A DNA stretch of 64,000 bases from Bradyrhizobium viridifuturi (GCF_001238275.1 NZ_LGTB01000046.1:24945-88944), one strand, 5' to 3'; counted from the stretch's first letter, positions 32,019 through 43,000 are shown. Made by a program: numbers and translations. The notes: generated from the letters alone by a model not told the origin.

Positions 32019-33538
32019 TCAGGCTTGGCGCGGGCTGATCCGCCAGGCGATGGCGAGCGTCAGCAGCGTCAGAACGCCGCTGACCAGCGCAGCTATCGGG
32101 ATCGTCAGCGCCAGCGCCGCGGTTGCGGCCCAGCCGATCGAGGAGAACGCTTCGGCGAAGGTCGCGATGCGGGAGGAGGTCTGGCGCCGGCGGAACTGGC
32201 TGCGCTTGGCCTGCGCGCGGAACCAGAGCTGGACCGCGGCGGCGGATGCGGTCGCGATCAGGATTGCGATCGCCGTGACCGCGGCCTGAGCGAGCGAGGC
32301 AAACGCCAGCGCGGCCACCAGCGGCGTAAACACCACCGCGATGGCGATCAGCACCACCTCGATTTTGGCGCGGATCACGCGTGACGGCGGCAGCGGCGCG
32401 GTCGCTACCAGGTCGGGCGCGTCCTCGCCCGAGATGGTCAGCCACGCGAGCCCGCCGGCGAGTTGGCCTGCGGCCATGACGATGACGGGCGTGATCAGCA
32501 CGATCGCGGTCGACGTACCGGAGAAGCTGCGCCACAGCATCAGCGCCGGCGGCAGCAGATAGAGCATCTGCATCAGGCTCTGCGACAGCAGCCACGGATC
32601 GCGCCGCAGCAGCAGGAATTCCTTGCGGCGCAGCGCCTGCTGCCGCGAGCCGGGCCGGAACGTGCGGGAACGCCCTTGCGTGACCGTGGCCGGATTGGCG
32701 GCGACGCGCGCGACCGTGTCGGCAAACCGCGGCGCGAACACCGCCATCACGACGCCGAGCAGCACGAGCGCCGTGGCGAGCAGCAGCAACATGATCTCGA
32801 GATCGCCGAGCGATGCGCGCGCCGGCCACCAGACCAGGTTGTCGAGCGCGGGGGCGATGCGTGCCGCGGTGGCGGAGGTCAGAAAGGCAAAGCGCGACAG
32901 CGTGCCATAGGACAGCACGGCGACGATCTGCAGAGCGATGACGAAGCCGGCGCCGATGACGGCGGAGACGATCTGCGCCGCCATCCGCGTCCGGCTCGGC
33001 CCGATCACGCAAAACAGGAACGCGGTGACGGCGATCGCCGCGGCCGCCGCCGACAGGCCGATCGCCAGCACGACGCCGAAGCCGGCGAGCCAGCGCGGGC
33101 CGCCGAGATAGACCAGCACGTCGATGAACGGTGTCGACAGCAGCAGCGCCATGCTGCTCACCGTCAGCGCGATCGCGGCGATCCGGATCGAGAAGATGTT
33201 GGTGAGCTTCGCCGGCGACGACATGATCAGATCGAGATCGGCGCGGGCGAGAACACCCGCGTCACCGATTCGATTGCCTGCGAGAGCATCAAGGCCCAGG
33301 ACAGGAAGATCGTCGCGGTCAGCACGATCAGCGAGGACGGATCGAGCGGAAACCTGAGGTCGACATAGCGGGCGACCACGGCATAGGCCGGCAGATGCAG
33401 GATCGCCGCGAAGACCAAGAGACCGATCAGGGCGCGATTGCGCCGGCGCCGGCCGCCGGTCATCATCGCCAGCCATTCGCGCCAGGCCAGGCGGAATTCG
33501 TGGCGCGCGAACCACGTGAGATGGGCGGTCGAGCTCAC
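32019..33538 (-). pseudogene. ABC exporter permease with one apparent frameshift
   Basis: A large, very hydrophobic protein of about 505 residues with ten or more membrane helices in several blocks. The first 98 codons (MSSTAHLTWFARHEFRLAWREW... to VTRVFSP) are in one frame and the rest (DLDLIMSSPAKLTNIFSIR... to SPRQA) in another. One extra C in the CCCGCG run at about 33246 joins them as FSPRADLDLIMSSP. An ATPase gene overlaps its start by 4 nt, so the pair forms an export system. The substrate is not evident. Confidence 0.78.
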
Positions 33539-34287
33539 GCGGCCGCCGCTTCGGTATCGACCAGCGCGATGAACATGTCTTCGAGCGTGGTGTCGTTGCG
33601 GCCGTTCCGCTCGCGCAGCTCGGCCAGTGTGCCCTCGGCGATCAACCTGCCCGACGCGATCACGCCGATCCGGTCGGCCATGCGCTCGGCGACCTCGAGA
33701 ATATGGGTGGTCATGATCACAGTGCAGCCGGTGCGGACGCGCTCCTGCAGCAGCCCCTTGACGTGACGCGCCGACAGCGCGTCGAGGCCGGTCAGCGGCT
33801 CATCAAGAATGATCAGGCGGGGATCGTGCACCAGCGCGCCGGCGAGCGCCACCTTCTGGCGCATGCCCTTGGAGAAACCTTCGCAGCGCTCGTTGAGATG
33901 CGGCTCGAGCCCGAGCGAGATCAGGAGATTGCGCGCCGACTGCTCCGACGTGCGGGGATCGATGCCCCACAGGCCGGCGACGAATTCGAGATATTCGAGC
34001 GGCGTCAGCTTGTCATAGATCATCGGCTCGTCGGACACCCAGGCCATGATCTGCTTGGCGGCGACCGGATCGGCCAGCGCATCGATGCCGAGGATCGACA
34101 CCGAACCGGCATCGGGCCGCAATAGCCCGGCCACCATGCGCAGCGTCGTGGTCTTGCCGGCGCCGTTCGGCCCGAGCAGCGCGTAGAATTCGCCGACCCG
34201 GATGGTGAGATCGAGCGCGTCGACCGCCGGGCGGTCAAAACGCTTGGTTAACCCTCGCAGGGCCAGTGCGGACAGTTGCGATGTCAT
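33535..34287 (-). CDS. ABC exporter ATP-binding protein
   Basis: A 250-residue ATPase of the CcmA/DrrA-like export type. Walker A GPNGAGKTTT, Q-loop region VSDEPMIYDKLTPLEYLEF, signature FSKGMRQKVALAGALVHDP (an FSKG variant of LSGG, common in this group), Walker B LIILDEPLTGLD and the switch His in TTHILEVAERM. The start ATG 34287 is chosen because the longer frame is not protein-like. Its stop overlaps the start of the permease gene (ATGA). The 294-nt region to the divergent LivH gene holds only a possible promoter. Confidence 0.9.
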   Translation of the reverse strand: MTSQLSALALRGLTKRFDRPAVDALDLTIRVGEFYALLGPNGAGKTTTLRMVAGLLRPDAGSVSILGIDALADPVAAKQIMAWVSDEPMIYDKLTPLEYLEFVAGLWGIDPRTSEQSARNLLISLGLEPHLNERCEGFSKGMRQKVALAGALVHDPRLIILDEPLTGLDALSARHVKGLLQERVRTGCTVIMTTHILEVAERMADRIGVIASGRLIAEGTLAELRERNGRNDTTLEDMFIALVDTEAAAA

Positions 34288-34450
34288 GATGTGGTGGCGA
34301 TCCGGGAGTTCGCTCGTCGGTTGCGTAACCTTGGACAAAAACCATTTCGGTGCAATGAATCGCACGGGGCAAATCGAATGCGATATCCGTATTAGTCCGT
34401 GCTGCGGCATATCTCCGTAAATGTGATGATATAGCCGGAACAGCGGTTTG

Positions 34451-34479
34451 TTGACAGGGATCGGCCGTTTTGGCTCAAT
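34451..34479 (+). promoter_or_regulatory. possible sigma-70-type promoter ahead of the Liv operon
   Basis: TTGACA at 34451-34456, a 17-nt spacer and CTCAAT at 34474-34479, about 100 nt before the LivH start. The -35 is perfect but the -10 is poor. The rest of the region upstream shows no gene. Confidence 0.3.
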
Positions 34480-34581
34480 CGGGGCGGACATAGGCGGCTT
34501 TCAGCGCTTCCGACACAAGGGCGTGAAGGCGGGATGCGACGAGCGATCGGATAAGAATCGCCGGGCATCGGGGAGGGAACG

Positions 34582-35457
34582 ATGCTGGACTTTGTTCAGC
34601 AGCTCGTCAGCGGCATCGCGCTCGGCTGCGTTTACGGCCTGATCGCGCTCGGCTTCGTGCTGGTCTACAAGGCAACCGAGGTCGTCAATTTCGCGCAAGG
34701 CGATTTGATGATGCTGGGCGGCTTTTTCGCCTTCACCTTCATCGGCATGCTCGGGCTGAACTACTGGGTCGGCTTCGCCGGCGCGGTGATCTGCATGGCG
34801 CTGTTCGGCATGCTGGCCGAGCGGCTCGTGGTGCGGCCGATCCTCGGCTATCCGCAATTCTCCATCATCATGGCGACGATCGGGCTCGGCTATTTCCTGC
34901 GCTCGGTCGCCGGCATGATCTGGGGCACCGACGACTTCAAGATCGAGACGCCGTTCAGCCAGGGCGTGCTGCGGATCGGCAGCCTGGTGCTCGCCTATGA
35001 CAAATTGTCGGTGATCGCGGCGACCATCATCCTGTGCGCGCTGCTCTACCTGTTCTTCAACCGCACCACGCTCGGCACCGCGATGCGCGCCAGCTCCGAG
35101 AACATGTTGGCTGCCTATTACATGGGCATTCCAGTCAAGCGCGTGGTCTCGATCGTCTGGGCGATCTCGGCCGCGGTGGCGACCTGCGCCGGCGTGCTGC
35201 TGGCGCCGATCACCTTCATCCATTCCAATGTCGGCCTGGTGCTGGGGCTGAAGGCGTTTCCGGCCGCGGTGCTCGGCGGCTTCGGCTCGATCCCGGGCGC
35301 GGTGGTCGGCGGCGTCCTGATCGGCGTGATCGAGAGCATGGCCGGTTTCTACCTGCCGCAGGGCTGGAAGGACGTCGCGCCCTACATCGTGCTGCTCGCA
35401 GTGCTGCTGCTCAAGCCCGAAGGCCTGTTCGGCCTTCACGTACGAAAAAAGGTCTGA
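34582..35457 (+). CDS. livH: branched-chain amino-acid-type ABC permease LivH
   Basis: A 291-residue inner-membrane permease. FVQQLVSGIALGCVYGLIALGFVLVYKATEVVNFAQGDLMMLGGF is the classic LivH start. LGTAMRASSENMLAAYYMGIPVKRVVSIVWAISA is the ATPase-docking EAA-like loop, and GLKAFPAAVLGGFGSIPGAVVGG is also diagnostic. A GGGAGGG ribosome site precedes the ATG. It is the first gene of a five-gene transporter-ligase unit. The family transports branched-chain amino acids but also aromatic acids, urea and others, so the name reflects family only. Confidence 0.9.
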   Translation: MLDFVQQLVSGIALGCVYGLIALGFVLVYKATEVVNFAQGDLMMLGGFFAFTFIGMLGLNYWVGFAGAVICMALFGMLAERLVVRPILGYPQFSIIMATIGLGYFLRSVAGMIWGTDDFKIETPFSQGVLRIGSLVLAYDKLSVIAATIILCALLYLFFNRTTLGTAMRASSENMLAAYYMGIPVKRVVSIVWAISAAVATCAGVLLAPITFIHSNVGLVLGLKAFPAAVLGGFGSIPGAVVGGVLIGVIESMAGFYLPQGWKDVAPYIVLLAVLLLKPEGLFGLHVRKKV

Positions 35458-35467
35458 GGAGCGACAT

Positions 35468-36619
35468 ATGCGGTTTCTCTTCAAGACCGACTACGAAGAC
35501 GACATCAGGCTGTTCCCGCATTCCGGCTACGTCTATTCCTACGGCCTGCTGCTCGCGGTGCTCGTGATCGCGCCCTACGTGCTGTCCAGCTACCTGATGA
35601 GCCAGTTGGTCTTCGTCTGCATCTATGCGACGGTCGGCGTCGGGCTGATGATCCTGACCGGCTTCACCGGACAGGCCTCGCTCGGCCACGCCGCGTTTCT
35701 GGCGATCGGCGCCTATACCGCGGCCTATCTGCAGCAGTTCAACGTGCCGTTTCCGGTCTACTTCCTCGCCGCGGGGCTGTTGACCGGCGTGGTCGGCGCG
35801 CTGGTCGGATTTCCGGCGCTGCGGCTGCAGGGCATCTACCTCGTGATCGCGACGATCTCGTTTGCCTTCATCGTCGAGGAGATCATGGCGCGCTGGGAAA
35901 GCGTGACCAACGGCAATGAGGGCATGCGGGTCAAGACCATGCAGTTGCTCGGCACCACGGTGTCGCGCGACGGCCCGACCTTCTATTATCTCTGCCTTGC
36001 CGTGCTGGTGCTGACCATCGTCGGCACGCTCAATTTGCTGCGCTCGCCGACCGGGCGCGCCTTTGTCGCGATCCGCGACAGCGAGACCGCGGCGCGCAGC
36101 ATGGGCATTAATGTCGCGCTCTACAAGGTGAAGTCGTTCGCGATCTCGGCTGCTATCACCGGCTTTGCCGGCGTGCTGTTCGCCCACAAGCTCTCCTTCA
36201 TCTCGCCCGAGATGTTCACGTTGCAGCTCTCGATCGAGTTCATCATCGTGATCCTGATCGGCGGCACGTTCAGCCTGCACGGCGCGGTGCTGGGCGCGAT
36301 CTTCCTGGTCATGATCGATCCGTTCCTGACCTATCTGAAGGACGACATGCCCGGCGTGATCGCAGGCGCCGCCGCCACGCTCGGCGCCGGCACGGAGCGC
36401 GCAGGCCACATCCAGGATGCGGTCGCGGCGTTTGCCTCCGCCAATGGGCTGAAGGGCGCGATCTACGGCGTGATCATCGTGGTGTTCGTGCTCTTTGAAC
36501 CGCTGGGACTCTATGGCCGCTGGCTCAAGATCAAGCTGTTCTTCCAGCTGTTCCCGCTCTACAAGCGCGCGACCTTCAAGCGGCAGAAGATCTATGTGAA
36601 ATCGGAGCGGAACCGATGA
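35468..36619 (+). CDS. livM: branched-chain amino-acid-type ABC permease LivM
   Basis: A 383-residue permease partner of LivH. VGVGLMILTGFTGQASLGHAAFLAIGAYTAAYL and GIYLVIATISFAFIVEEIMARWESVTNGNEGM are hallmark LivM blocks. RAFVAIRDSETAARSMGINVALYKVKSFAISAA is the coupling loop. Near 300-330 is a soluble insertion (ATLGAGTERAGHIQDAVAAFASANG) longer than I expect. GAGGAG precedes the ATG, and the stop overlaps LivG by 4 nt. Confidence 0.9.
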   Translation: MRFLFKTDYEDDIRLFPHSGYVYSYGLLLAVLVIAPYVLSSYLMSQLVFVCIYATVGVGLMILTGFTGQASLGHAAFLAIGAYTAAYLQQFNVPFPVYFLAAGLLTGVVGALVGFPALRLQGIYLVIATISFAFIVEEIMARWESVTNGNEGMRVKTMQLLGTTVSRDGPTFYYLCLAVLVLTIVGTLNLLRSPTGRAFVAIRDSETAARSMGINVALYKVKSFAISAAITGFAGVLFAHKLSFISPEMFTLQLSIEFIIVILIGGTFSLHGAVLGAIFLVMIDPFLTYLKDDMPGVIAGAAATLGAGTERAGHIQDAVAAFASANGLKGAIYGVIIVVFVLFEPLGLYGRWLKIKLFFQLFPLYKRATFKRQKIYVKSERNR

Positions 36620-37374
36620 GCTATTTCCGTGCCGAAAACCTGTCGCTGCATTTCGGTGGCCTCAAGGCGGTCGATGCCGTCAGCTTCGCGGTCGAGAAGG
36701 GCGAGATCCTCTCGATCATCGGGCCTAACGGCGCCGGCAAGAGCTCGATCTTCAACCTGATCTCGCGCATCTACCCGCCGACCTCGGGCAAGATCTTCTT
36801 CGAGGATCAGGACATCACCCAGGAGCCGGCCTACGACATCGCAAAGCTCGGCATCGCGCGCACCTTCCAGAACATCGAGCTGTTCGAGAATGCGACCGTG
36901 CTGAGCAATCTCCTGGTCGGCCGCCATCGCCATTCCACCACCCAGCTCTGGCAGGAGCTCTTGTTCCTGCCGAGCGTGCGCGCCGGCGAGAAGGCGCACC
37001 GCCGCCGGGTCGAGCAGGTGATCGAATTCCTCGATCTCGAGCCCTACCGCGACAAGCTGATCTCGGGCCTGCCTTACGGGGTGCGCAAGGTGATCGAGCT
37101 GGCGCGCGCGCTGTGCTCGGAGCCGAAGCTGATCCTGCTCGACGAGCCGTCATCAGGCCTCAATGTCGAAGAGACCGACGACATGTCGTTCTGGATCCGC
37201 GACATGAAGAGCGAGCTCGGCATTACGGTCTTGATGGTCGAGCACGACATGACGCTGGTCAACCGGGTCTCCGACCGCGTGATCGCGCTGAACTACGGCC
37301 GCGTGCTGGCGATGGGCTCGCCGTCCGAGGTGCAGCACCATCCCGACGTCGTCGCAGCCTATCTCGGCGCCTGA
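36616..37374 (+). CDS. livG: ABC ATP-binding protein LivG
   Basis: A 252-residue ATPase. Walker A GPNGAGKSS, Q-loop in GIARTFQNIELFENATV (the LivG hallmark FQN), signature region LPYGVRKVIELARAL (LPYG variant), Walker B LILLDEPSSGLN and MVEHDMTLV with the switch His. Translation is coupled to LivM by the ATGA overlap. LivF follows 10 nt later. Confidence 0.92.
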   Translation: MSYFRAENLSLHFGGLKAVDAVSFAVEKGEILSIIGPNGAGKSSIFNLISRIYPPTSGKIFFEDQDITQEPAYDIAKLGIARTFQNIELFENATVLSNLLVGRHRHSTTQLWQELLFLPSVRAGEKAHRRRVEQVIEFLDLEPYRDKLISGLPYGVRKVIELARALCSEPKLILLDEPSSGLNVEETDDMSFWIRDMKSELGITVLMVEHDMTLVNRVSDRVIALNYGRVLAMGSPSEVQHHPDVVAAYLGA

Positions 37375-37384
37375 GGACGATGCC

Positions 37385-38162
<778 letters not shown>

Positions 38163-38164
<2 letters not shown>

Positions 38165-38260
38165 GGAAGACTTGGCGTCAGGGAAGACTTGGCGTTGAAG
38201 GCCTGGTGCTGGAGAAGGGTTGGCGTCGACGAAAGTAGCGCTGAGGAAGGTTTGGCACTG
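38163..38260. repeat. short degenerate tandem repeat after LivF
   Basis: AGGGAAGACTTGGCGTC at 38163-38179 is followed at once by AGGGAAGACTTGGCGTT. Weaker copies (GGAGAAGGGTTGGCGTC; GAGGAAGGTTTGGCACT) continue to about 38260. No gene lies here. It may be a slippage-prone spacer; a role in transcription is unproven. Confidence 0.6.
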
Positions 38261-38353
38261 GCAGCGAGTTGGAGCTAGATTTCAGGCCTGTTTCGCCGAC
38301 AAGACCGGCAGCCGAGCCGGCGCGCGAAGCAGGCGGCAGAGGAGGGAGCGCGC

Positions 38354-40190
38354 ATGGCAGGACCAGCGGTGCTGACGGTCGCCGACACGATCGCGAGGAG
38401 CTTTCTGCTCGCGGTGCAAACGCGTGGCGACAGGCCCGCAATCCGCGAAAAGAAGTTCGGCATCTGGCAACCGACCAGCTGGCGCGAATGGCTGCAGATC
38501 TCCAAGGACATCGCCTTCGCCCTGCATGCGACCGGCTTCCGCCCTGGCGACGTCGCTCGATCATCGCCAACGCGGTGCCGGAATGGGTCTATGCCGACAT
38601 GGGTATCCTGTGCGCCGGCGGCGTGTCCTCCGGCATCTACCCGACCGATTCGGCGGCGCAGGTCGAATACCTCGTCAATGATTCCCGCACGCGGGTGATC
38701 TTCGTCGAGGACGAGGAGCAGCTCGACAAGGTGCTGACCTGCCGGTCGCGCTGTCCGACGCTTGAGAAGATCATCGTGTTCGACATGGAGGGGCTCTCCG
38801 GCTTCTCCGATCCGATGGTGCTGTCGCTCGCCGAGTTCACGGCGCTCGGCCGCAATCATGCGCAGGGCAATGACGCCTTGTGGGATGAGATGACCGGCAG
38901 CCGCACCGCCTCCGATCTGGCGATCCTGGTCTACACGTCGGGCACCACGGGCCCGCCCAAGGGCGCGATTCATTCCAACCGCAGCGTGACGCACCAGATG
39001 CGCCACGCCAACGACCTCTATCCCTCGACCGACAGCGAGGAGCGGCTGGTGTTCCTGCCGCTCTGCCACGTCGCCGAGCGGGTCGGCGGCTATTACATCT
39101 CGCTCGCGCTCGGCTCGGTGATGAATTTCGCCGAGAGCCCGGAAACGGTGCCGGACAATCTGCGCGAGGTGCAGCCGACCGCATTCCTCGCGGTGCCCAG
39201 GATCTGGGAGAAGTTCTATTCCGGCATCACCATCGCGCTGAAGGACGCGACCCCGTTCCAGAACTGGATGTACGCGCGCGCGCTCGCGATCGGCAACCGG
39301 ATGACCGAATGCCGGCTGGAGGGCGAGGCGCCGCCGCTGCCGCTGCGGCTCGCCAACCGTGCGGCCTACTGGCTGGTGTTCCGCAACATCCGCCGCATGC
39401 TCGGGCTCGACCGCTGCCGGATCGCGCTGACCGGCGCGGCGCCGATCTCGCCGGATCTGATCCGCTGGTATCTCGCGCTCGGCATCGACATGCGTGAGGT
39501 CTACGGCCAGACCGAGAATTGCGGCGTCGCGACCATGATGCCGGCGGACCGCATCAAGCTCGGCTCGGTCGGCAAGGCCGCGCCATGGGGCGAGGTGATG
39601 ATCTGTCCGAAGGGCGAGATCCTGATCAAGGGCGACTACCTGTTCATGGGCTATCTCAACCAGCCGGAGAAGACCGCCGAGACGATCGACGCGAAGGGCT
39701 GGTTGCACACCGGCGATGTCGGTGCGATCGACAATGAAGCTATGTCAAAATCACCGACCGGATGAAGGACATCATCATCACGTCAGGCGGCAAGAACATC
39801 ACGCCGTCCGAGATCGAGAACCAGCTCAAATTCTCGCCCTACGTCTCCGACGCGGTCGTGATCGGCGACAAGCGGCCGTACCTGACCTGCCTGATCATGA
39901 TCGATCAGGAGAACGTCGAGAAGTACGCCCAGGACCAGGACATCCCGTTCACCAACTATGCGAGCCTGTGCCGCGCCCGCGAGATCCAGGACCTGATCCA
40001 CCGCGAGGTCGAGGCGGTCAACGCCAAGTTCGCGCGCGTCGAGACCATCAAGAAATTCTACCTGATCGAACGCCAGCTCACGCCGGAAGACGAGGAGCTG
40101 ACGCCGACCATGAAGCTGAAGCGCAGCTTCGTGAACAAGCGCTACGCGGCCGAGATCGACGCCATGTATGGCGAACGGGCGGTGGCATAG
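38354..40190 (+). pseudogene. long-chain-type acyl-CoA synthetase (AMP-forming) with two apparent frameshifts
   Basis: AMP-forming ligase that would couple an acid to CoA, about 612 residues once repaired. LVYTSGTTGPPKGAIHSN is the phosphate-loop motif, VYGQTENCG the adenine/substrate segment, GWLHTGDVG the A8-hinge Asp, ITDRMKDIIITSGGKNI the hinge. Breaks occur after GDVA (about 38557, GCTCG for GCCTCG) and after AIDNE (about 39737, GAAGCT for GAAGGCT); one added base each restores a continuous protein. GAGGAGGGAG precedes the ATG. Its place inside a Liv-type operon suggests the transporter brings in a carboxylic acid that is activated here; this is inference. Confidence 0.85.
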
Positions 40191-40238
40191 AGCATGATCC
40201 GGAAAAGTGTGAAGCGGTTTTCCGAATAGATCATGCTC
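40190..40238. repeat. palindromic intergenic repeat, family B
   Basis: GAGCATGATC at the start pairs with GATCATGCTC at the end, and CGGAAAA with TTTTCCG inside, around a short loop. It begins at the last base of the ligase stop codon. Related GAGCATGATCCGGAAAA elements are abundant in Bradyrhizobium relatives as I recall. Between the ligase and the binding-protein gene it could stabilise or separate transcripts. Confidence 0.75.
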
Positions 40239-40325
40239 AAGGAGAGAGCTGAGAAGCGATTGGCGAAGGAGCGAGAAGGCCCGACCCTTCGCTCACCATG
40301 GGCCGTTGTTAAGGAGGAGACTGCA

Positions 40326-41525
40326 ATGTCGAAATCGCTGAAGGCGCTGGGCCTTGCGGTGAGCGCGCTGGCGCTGACCTGTCTGCCGGCCGCAGCCCAG
40401 ACCAAGGTCACCAATGAAGGCATCTCGCCGACCGAGATCGTGATCGGAACGCACCAGGATCTGTCCGGCCCGATCAAGGTCTGGGGCGTTCCGGTGTCGA
40501 ACGGCATGAAGATGGCGGTTGAGGAGATCAACGCCAGCGGCGGCATCAACGGCCGCAAGATCAAGATGATCCTGGAGGACAATGGCTACGACCCGAAGAA
40601 GGCCGTGCTGGCCTCGCAGAAGATGGTCGAGCGCGACAAGATCTTCGCGATGATCGGGCCGATGGGCTCGCCGACCGTGCTCGCCGCGCAGGATATCCTG
40701 TTCGACGCCGGCGTGCTGCAGCTGTTCCCGCTGACCGCCGCCGAATTCACCTTCAAGTTCGATCCCGCCAAGCCGCAGGAGCGGCTGAAGTTCAACAACC
40801 TGCTGCCCTATGTCGAGAGCACGCGCGCCGCGCTCAAATACATGATGGACTGGAAGAACTTCAAGAAGCCCTGCATCATGCACCAGGACGACGAGTACGG
40901 TAAGAACGTGCTCGACGGCTTCAATCAGCAGCTCGCTGCGATGAAGGTGCAGCCCGCCTCGATCACCAGCTACAAGCGCGGCGCCTCCGACTTCTCGGCG
41001 CAGGTCGCCAAGATGAAGGCCGACGGCTGCGACCTCGTCGTGCTCGGCACCGTGATCCGCGAGACCATCGGCGCGATGAACGAGGCCAGGAAGCTCGGCT
41101 GGGACGTCACCTTCCTCGGCGCCACCCCGACCAACGTGCTCGAAGTGCCCGCGCTCGGCAAGGAAGCCGTCGAGGGCCTCTACGCCGCGTCAGGCTTCGA
41201 GATTCCCTATGAGGACACGGCCAAGGGCAAGGTGAAGGACTGGCTGCTCAGCTACAAGAAGATGTTCAACTCCGACGCCAACACCCAGGCGATCATCGGC
41301 TACAACGCGGTGATGACGTTTGCCTTCTACGCCCAGAAGGCGGGCAAGGATCTCACCGGCCAGAAGATGCTCGATGCGCTGGAGTCGGGCGACAAGTTCC
41401 TCGATATCTTCAGCTCGCCGCCGACCAAGTTCTCCAAGACGGATCATCTCGCCAACACCATCACCCAGGTGCAGCAGGTCAAGGGCGGCCGCTGGGTTCT
41501 GGTGAAGGACAACCTGATGTTCTGA
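40326..41525 (+). CDS. branched-chain amino-acid-type ABC substrate-binding protein (LivJ/LivK-like)
   Basis: A 399-residue periplasmic binding protein. A signal peptide covers about residues 1-23 (TCLPAAAQT). The mature protein has the family blocks EIVIGTHQDLSGPIKVWGVP, AVEEINASGGINGRKIKMI and a type-I fold throughout. The AAGGAGGAG ribosome site is the strongest in the operon, in line with high expression of binding proteins. The palindromic repeat upstream separates it from the ligase and may give it a more stable message. The ligand is likely the substrate activated by the ligase. Confidence 0.9.
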   Translation: MSKSLKALGLAVSALALTCLPAAAQTKVTNEGISPTEIVIGTHQDLSGPIKVWGVPVSNGMKMAVEEINASGGINGRKIKMILEDNGYDPKKAVLASQKMVERDKIFAMIGPMGSPTVLAAQDILFDAGVLQLFPLTAAEFTFKFDPAKPQERLKFNNLLPYVESTRAALKYMMDWKNFKKPCIMHQDDEYGKNVLDGFNQQLAAMKVQPASITSYKRGASDFSAQVAKMKADGCDLVVLGTVIRETIGAMNEARKLGWDVTFLGATPTNVLEVPALGKEAVEGLYAASGFEIPYEDTAKGKVKDWLLSYKKMFNSDANTQAIIGYNAVMTFAFYAQKAGKDLTGQKMLDALESGDKFLDIFSSPPTKFSKTDHLANTITQVQQVKGGRWVLVKDNLMF

Positions 41526-41549
41526 AGTCGTGGCGGAGGTTCGGCACTC

Positions 41550-41633
41550 CGTCATTGCGAACGCAGCGAAGCAATCCATACCCTCGTGAGTGGGAACATG
41601 GATTGCTTCATCGCTCCATTCCTCGCAATGACG
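41550..41633. repeat. palindromic intergenic repeat, family C
   Basis: CGTCATTGCGA at the 5' end and TCGCAATGACG at the 3' end are perfect complements, with the inner arms GCGAAGCAATCCAT and ATGGATTGCTTC also pairing. It lies between two convergent genes (stops at 41525 and 41660) and probably ends both transcripts. This element type is common in Bradyrhizobium relatives. Confidence 0.75.
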
Positions 41634-41659
41634 GAACGTGTGTGAACCCTGTCTTCGAC

Positions 41660-42406
41660 TCACCGCTCCGCCGGCCGCCACGCGGCCTCGGTGACGGGCG
41701 GCGCATCGACATAACGATTGACGCCGTTCTGGTCGATCACGAAGGTCGGCCGGAAGCTCCTGATGTCGGCGTCCTCGATCATCGCCATGCGGCGGTTGTC
41801 GAGCGTCAGCCAGTGGCCGTCGAGCCGCGCTGCGACCACGGCATGGTCCTCGCCGCCCAGCAGGTCGTGCATGACCACGATCCGCAAATCCTCCGGCGCG
41901 ACACCGGCCTTGGCGAGCGCCACGAACTTGGCGATCGCATAGTCCTCGCAGTCGCCGCTGCCGCGGGCGAAGGTGGCGAGCGGCGTGGCCCAGACGTCGG
42001 GCTCGCCGTAAGTCGCGAGATCGCTGCCCGGGCGGATCGCCAGATTGATCGCGCGGTTGATCTCGCCGAGACGGGCGCGCCCGTTGCGCGCGCGACCGGC
42101 ATCGACGATCGCCAGGAACCGCTGCGCTTCGGGCGAGGCACAGCCTGCACGGTCGCTCTCGCAGGCGGCGAGTTGCACCAGTTCATCCGCGAGCTGGCGC
42201 TGCACGCCGAGCCATTTGTCGTGCAGGCCGCCGCCGGCAAGCAGGCTGGTCGCAAGGCCGAACGGTTCGGTGGACTGTCGGAGCAGGGTCGCCGGGCCGG
42301 GCGACAGCAGCGAGGCGGCATTGAGCTCGGCAATTGGCGCGGCCAAAGCCAAGCCGAAGCCCAGCATGACGGCGCGCAGCGCGAACGAGCGAAGCGAGAA
42401 TCCCAT
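41660..42406 (-). CDS. transglutaminase-like cysteine peptidase (BTLCP, LapG-like), exported
   Basis: A 248-residue exported cysteine peptidase of the BTLCP family (LapG is the known member, cleaving the LapA adhesin). Signal peptide about 1-30 (AELNAAS). The catalytic Cys is in GSGDCEDYAIAKF, His in GGEDHAVVAARLDG and Asp in LTLDNRRM. LAIRPGSDLATYGEPDVWATP and the NRAINLAI segment are typical. It is divergent from the 1384-residue FecR/VCBS secreted protein, so it may be that protein's processing enzyme. No LapD-like receptor is present. The family call is firm; the substrate is inference. Confidence 0.88.
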   Translation of the reverse strand: MGFSLRSFALRAVMLGFGLALAAPIAELNAASLLSPGPATLLRQSTEPFGLATSLLAGGGLHDKWLGVQRQLADELVQLAACESDRAGCASPEAQRFLAIVDAGRARNGRARLGEINRAINLAIRPGSDLATYGEPDVWATPLATFARGSGDCEDYAIAKFVALAKAGVAPEDLRIVVMHDLLGGEDHAVVAARLDGHWLTLDNRRMAMIEDADIRSFRPTFVIDQNGVNRYVDAPPVTEAAWRPAER

Positions 42407-43000
42407 GTGACACCCCCTGTCCGCTCATCGGCGGGTGGACACTACACCGCACACGCGACCGGATCGTTTCATGCCGCGAGCATGACCAGCGATCCCCTCA
42501 AATCGACTTAAGATGTGGGAGATCCGGGCAGGAGGCTAAAGGGCGCGTGGTCCGGGTCCCGAAAACTTTACCGGTTTGTGAAACCAACCCGCGAACCTTT
42601 TTCCACCGCGAAGCGCCTCACCCTTGCCTACTGGTTAACCCAGCCAGTCCGCGCGCGGGATAGCTGGGATTTGTAAGCCAAGTCACAGCTTTAGCCGGAA
42701 AAATCGGGTCAAATGCCCTCTCGGGGCTGCGGGGAAATAAAGGCAAGTACAGAAATGCCAATCAATACCACGAATACGTGGCTCAGTACCCATCTTGGCT
42801 CAAATCCCATCTCATGGTACCGTCAGGCAGGTTCGGAATACACGACTCATGTGAGAGTGAGCCAAGTCACATCCGGTCAAACCGCGCGACCAGAGCACCT
42901 TGCGAAAGCAAAGGATGGTTTCGCCAAGCTTTATCCGATGATATGCAGGCGTAATCATTCGGATATTTTACCAATATTAACCCCCGTGCGGTGATCCGCA
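42407..43000. promoter_or_regulatory. 594-nt divergent control region with a 12-bp direct repeat
   Basis: AGCCAAGTCACA occurs at 42676-42687 and again at 42860-42871, both in the plus direction, 184 nt apart. From about 42700 the sequence turns AT-richer than the surrounding coding DNA. I see no convincing gene (an ATG at 42755 opens 79 codons with atypical composition). The repeats are candidate regulator sites for the secreted-protein gene. Confidence 0.45.

Noticed and set aside
38275..39708. Open frame of about 480 codons on the minus strand across the acyl-CoA ligase
   Set aside because: Shadow of the ligase, whose phosphate-loop and hinge motifs are clear on the plus strand.
42755..42994. 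Possible 79-codon gene upstream of the giant protein
   Set aside because: Codon third positions are not GC-rich as in real neighbours, the ribosome site is weak and the sequence has no family likeness.
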